From positions 1-64,000 of the forward strand of contig NZ_AVPJ01000016.1 in assembly GCF_000768705.1 (NCBI RefSeq): a stretch of DNA of 64,000 nucleotides, written 5' to 3'. The DNA is from Knoellia sinensis KCTC 19936. Lineage in GTDB: Bacteria > Actinomycetota > Actinomycetes > Actinomycetales > Dermatophilaceae. A program made the translations under genes and the position numbers. Numbering within the stretch: the stretch's first letter is position 1; each line of letters begins with the position of its first letter. Positions 62,398-64,000 of the stretch are shown here, in pieces. Under the pieces are notes generated by a model, which was not told where the DNA came from, ran no database searches, and worked only from the letters and a program-made list of their open reading frames with translations.

Positions 62398-62426
62398 AAC
62401 GGAGGAATTCGGTGAGTTCGGGACGG
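62398..62426 (+). repeat. Variant GAGGAATTCGGTGAGTTCGG repeat upstream of ligB
   Basis: CCAACGGAGGAATTCGGTGA followed by GTTCGGGACG matches the variant at 42744 in 27 of about 29 positions. Like that copy it lies in the short region upstream of a minus-strand gene. Confidence 0.65.
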
Positions 62427-62446
62427 GCTGGGTTGGGTCGGAGGCT

Positions 62447-63061
62447 TCAGGCATGGGGCACGGCCTCCCAGTCGGAGTCGAGCATCGCGTAGGCGTAGCG
62501 GTCGACCCACCCGAGCTCACGATGCAGCGCATCGGCACGTTGGTGCGATTCGCGGGTCATGCCGACACGCTCCATGAGTCGCCAGGACGGTTCGTTTGCA
62601 GCGAAGCAGTCGGCCTCGACGCGGTGGAGCCCGAGCACGTCGAAGCAGATGCCGAGCGCAGCCCGCAGTGCTTCGGTCTCAAGCCCGCGCCCGTGCACCG
62701 TCGGGTCCATCGACCACCCGAGGTTGGCTCGCGTCCCACGAGCCCCCTCCTCGACGTCGGTCTGCGCATAGGAGTCGAGCACCCGCACATGCAGATCCAT
62801 GATGAGTCGCCCCTCAGGAGCGGACCTGTCGTGCAGTTCGACGACCAGGACCGTCGCGAGCTTCTCGGGCGGGCCGAGCCGCTCGAGATAGGCGTCGAGT
62901 TCACGGGTCGGGTTCGTCATGAACTGCGCGACGTCCTCACGTCGACGCCACTGCGACCACACGACCTTGAGATCGGCGACGGTGGCCGGGCGCAGGAGCA
63001 GTCGCTCGGTGCGCACCGGCCACGTGACGTCCGCGAGGGTGAGGAGAACTCGCTCGCTCAC
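62447..63061 (-). CDS. GNAT-family N-acetyltransferase (RimJ/RimL-like)
   Basis: The 204-aa product has VRTERLLLRPATVADLKVVW, NLGWSMDPTVHGRGLETEAL with the acetyl-CoA loop HGRGLETEA, and HRVEADCFAANEPSWRLMER. This is the RimJ/L subgroup that acetylates protein N-termini or small amines. GTG at 63061 overlaps the VOC stop (GTGA), so the two genes are coupled. Confidence 0.85.
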   Translation of the reverse strand: MSERVLLTLADVTWPVRTERLLLRPATVADLKVVWSQWRRREDVAQFMTNPTRELDAYLERLGPPEKLATVLVVELHDRSAPEGRLIMDLHVRVLDSYAQTDVEEGARGTRANLGWSMDPTVHGRGLETEALRAALGICFDVLGLHRVEADCFAANEPSWRLMERVGMTRESHQRADALHRELGWVDRYAYAMLDSDWEAVPHA

Positions 63062-63492
63062 TCCGCCGAAGGCTGACCGGCCGCCTGGTCGCCCGCAATG
63101 TTGACCATCCAGCCGATGCCGAACTTGTCGGCACACATGCCGAACTCGTCGCCCCACATCTGCTTCTCGAGGGGGACGTCCACCCGGCCACCGTCGGAGA
63201 GCTTGTCCCAGTAGCCGCGAAGCTCGTCCGCGTCGTCGCCCGAGAGGCTGATCGTGATGGACGAACCTTCCAGGCGCGGCATCCCGGGAGGGGTGTCGGC
63301 GGCCATCAGGGTGAGGCCGCCGGGCGTCCTGAGGCCGGCGTGCATGACGCCGTCGGCGCTGGCCTCGCCGGGGTCGCCGTACTCACCGAACGTGGAGACG
63401 TTGAGCTCGCCCCCGAAGACGGACTGGTAGAACTCCATGGCCTCGCGGGCGTTGTCCTGGAACTGGATGTAGGGATTCAGTGTCGTAGCCAT
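63058..63492 (-). CDS. VOC-family protein, PhnB-like
   Basis: The 144-aa product has LNPYIQFQDNAREAMEFYQS, HAGLRTPGGLTLMAADTPPG and CADKFGIGWMVNIAGDQ. PhnB-like proteins share the DNA 3-methyladenine/glyoxalase fold but have no settled enzyme activity. ATG at 63492; coupled to the GNAT gene downstream. Confidence 0.83.
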   Translation of the reverse strand: MATTLNPYIQFQDNAREAMEFYQSVFGGELNVSTFGEYGDPGEASADGVMHAGLRTPGGLTLMAADTPPGMPRLEGSSITISLSGDDADELRGYWDKLSDGGRVDVPLEKQMWGDEFGMCADKFGIGWMVNIAGDQAAGQPSAE

Positions 63493-63544
63493 GTCTCCGA
63501 CGCTAGACCTGTCCACCGACAACCGACAGCCCCCTGGCAAGGCC

Positions 63545-63608
63545 CGACTTCTTGCCCCGGTGGGACCGGCTCGCTGGCGCTCGCCCGTCCCAGCGGGGCA
63601 AGAAGTCG
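63545..63608. repeat. CGACTT...AAGTCG inverted repeat, element A5
   Basis: Left arm CGACTTCTTGCCCCGGTGGG, right arm ending GGGGCAAGAAGTCG; 22-bp arms with one mismatch. CTTG/CAAG replaces TTGTG/CACAA in both arms, a paired change. It lies directly after the phoX-like gene, with the stop 2 bases away, and could be its terminator. Confidence 0.85.
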
Positions 63609-63609
63609 A

Positions 63610-64000
63610 TCAGCGGCCGTGGCGGCGGTAGGCGTGGATCACGGAGGGGCGGGGCTGGCCGTCGCCGCGGTACGGGAAGTGCGACACCACATTCTCCGGC
63701 GTCGCCCCGTTGACCTCGCCCGGGTGCTGCACGGCGACGAGGACCGAGTCCTCGTTGATGATCACCGGGCCACACGTCTCGGCACCCACCGGCACCGAGA
63801 GGAACTGCTGCAACTTGCCCTTGTCGGCGCCTTCGAGCGGCATGACATAGAGCGCGTCGCAGTAGTTGAGCTGCCCGGGCATGCCGTCCGTGGAGATCCA
63901 CAGGTTGCCGGCCTTGTCGAAGGCGACGTTGTCGGGGCAGCTGATGGGGCTGACCTCGGACTTGTCATAGCCGTTGAAGTACGTCTGCGGGTCGCTGGGG
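63610..64000 (-). CDS. PhoX/DUF839-family phosphatase, 3' end only
   Basis: Only the last 130 codons are in the window; the start lies beyond the right edge. YFNGYDKSEVSPISCPDNVA, FDKAGNLWISTDGMPG, CGPVIINEDSVLVAVQHPGE and YRGDGQPRPSVIHAYRRHG are typical of the C-terminal propeller of PhoX-type Tat-exported alkaline phosphatases, which use Ca and Fe. With phoD at 25299, the genome would have two extracellular phosphatases. Confidence 0.85.
   Translation of the reverse strand, partial: PSDPQTYFNGYDKSEVSPISCPDNVAFDKAGNLWISTDGMPGQLNYCDALYVMPLEGADKGKLQQFLSVPVGAETCGPVIINEDSVLVAVQHPGEVNGATPENVVSHFPYRGDGQPRPSVIHAYRRHGR

Overview
The window is high-GC actinobacterial DNA: GTG starts are frequent, genes overlap by ATGA, GTGA or TGATG, and it carries WhiB-family regulators, type VII secretion (ESX) style proteins, a FurA-KatG pair, a BioQ-type biotin regulator and a mycobacterial-type LigB. 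Gene content and small intergenic repeats suggest a member of the Intrasporangiaceae or a close relative (Janibacter, Knoellia or Terrabacter type); this is inference, not a database match. About 69 protein genes or gene remnants are supported. I found no rRNA, tRNA, CRISPR array or transposase.

Layout. 1-5.4 kb: an unknown protein, a partial LysR duplicate and a broken AlbA_2-type regulator, then LysR divergent from a xenobiotic acetyltransferase-whiB pair. 4.5-15 kb: small housekeeping and stress genes (AhpD-like protein, degenerate kinase, secreted beta-propeller, second WhiB7-like unit with a leader, VapBC-like toxin-antitoxin, SRPBCC proteins, LLM monooxygenase). 14.2-17.7 kb: tyrosine catabolism (IclR, hmgA, fahA). 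17.7-20.5 kb: a four-gene ESX-like export cassette. 21-23.8 kb: furA-katG. 24-35.8 kb: serine hydrolase, PhoD, topoisomerase IB, M50 peptidase, carboxyethylornithine synthase-like enzyme, orphan branched-chain amino-acid binding protein, MFS transporter, GntR and VOC. 35.9-41 kb: multicopper oxidase, membrane protein and a NarL-type two-component system. 45.6-51.8 kb: biotin operon bioB-bioA-bioF-P450-bioD divergent from a BioQ-like TetR gene, with a palindrome between them. 53.8-60.1 kb: an amino-sugar cluster (ROK kinase, PfkB kinase, class II aldolase, SIS deaminase/isomerase, DeoR regulator, deacetylase) that reads as a PTS-independent N-acetylgalactosamine route. 60-64 kb: membrane protein, LigB, GNAT, VOC and the 3' end of a phoX-like gene.

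The most unusual content is at DNA level. The octamer CGGCATAC occurs 40 times on both strands and in different reading frames, against about 2 expected from composition. Six covarying 22-27 bp inverted repeats share CGACTT/AAGTCG ends. A tandem repeat family built on CCAATTGGGTGAGTTCGG reaches into gene ends (bioQ, the aldolase, P450) and into fahA in frame. Two smaller dispersed families also occur. Among proteins, the P450 in the biotin operon lacks the EXXR motif, the deacetylase consists of the catalytic barrel alone, and a TIGR02569-like kinase lacks its catalytic Asp.
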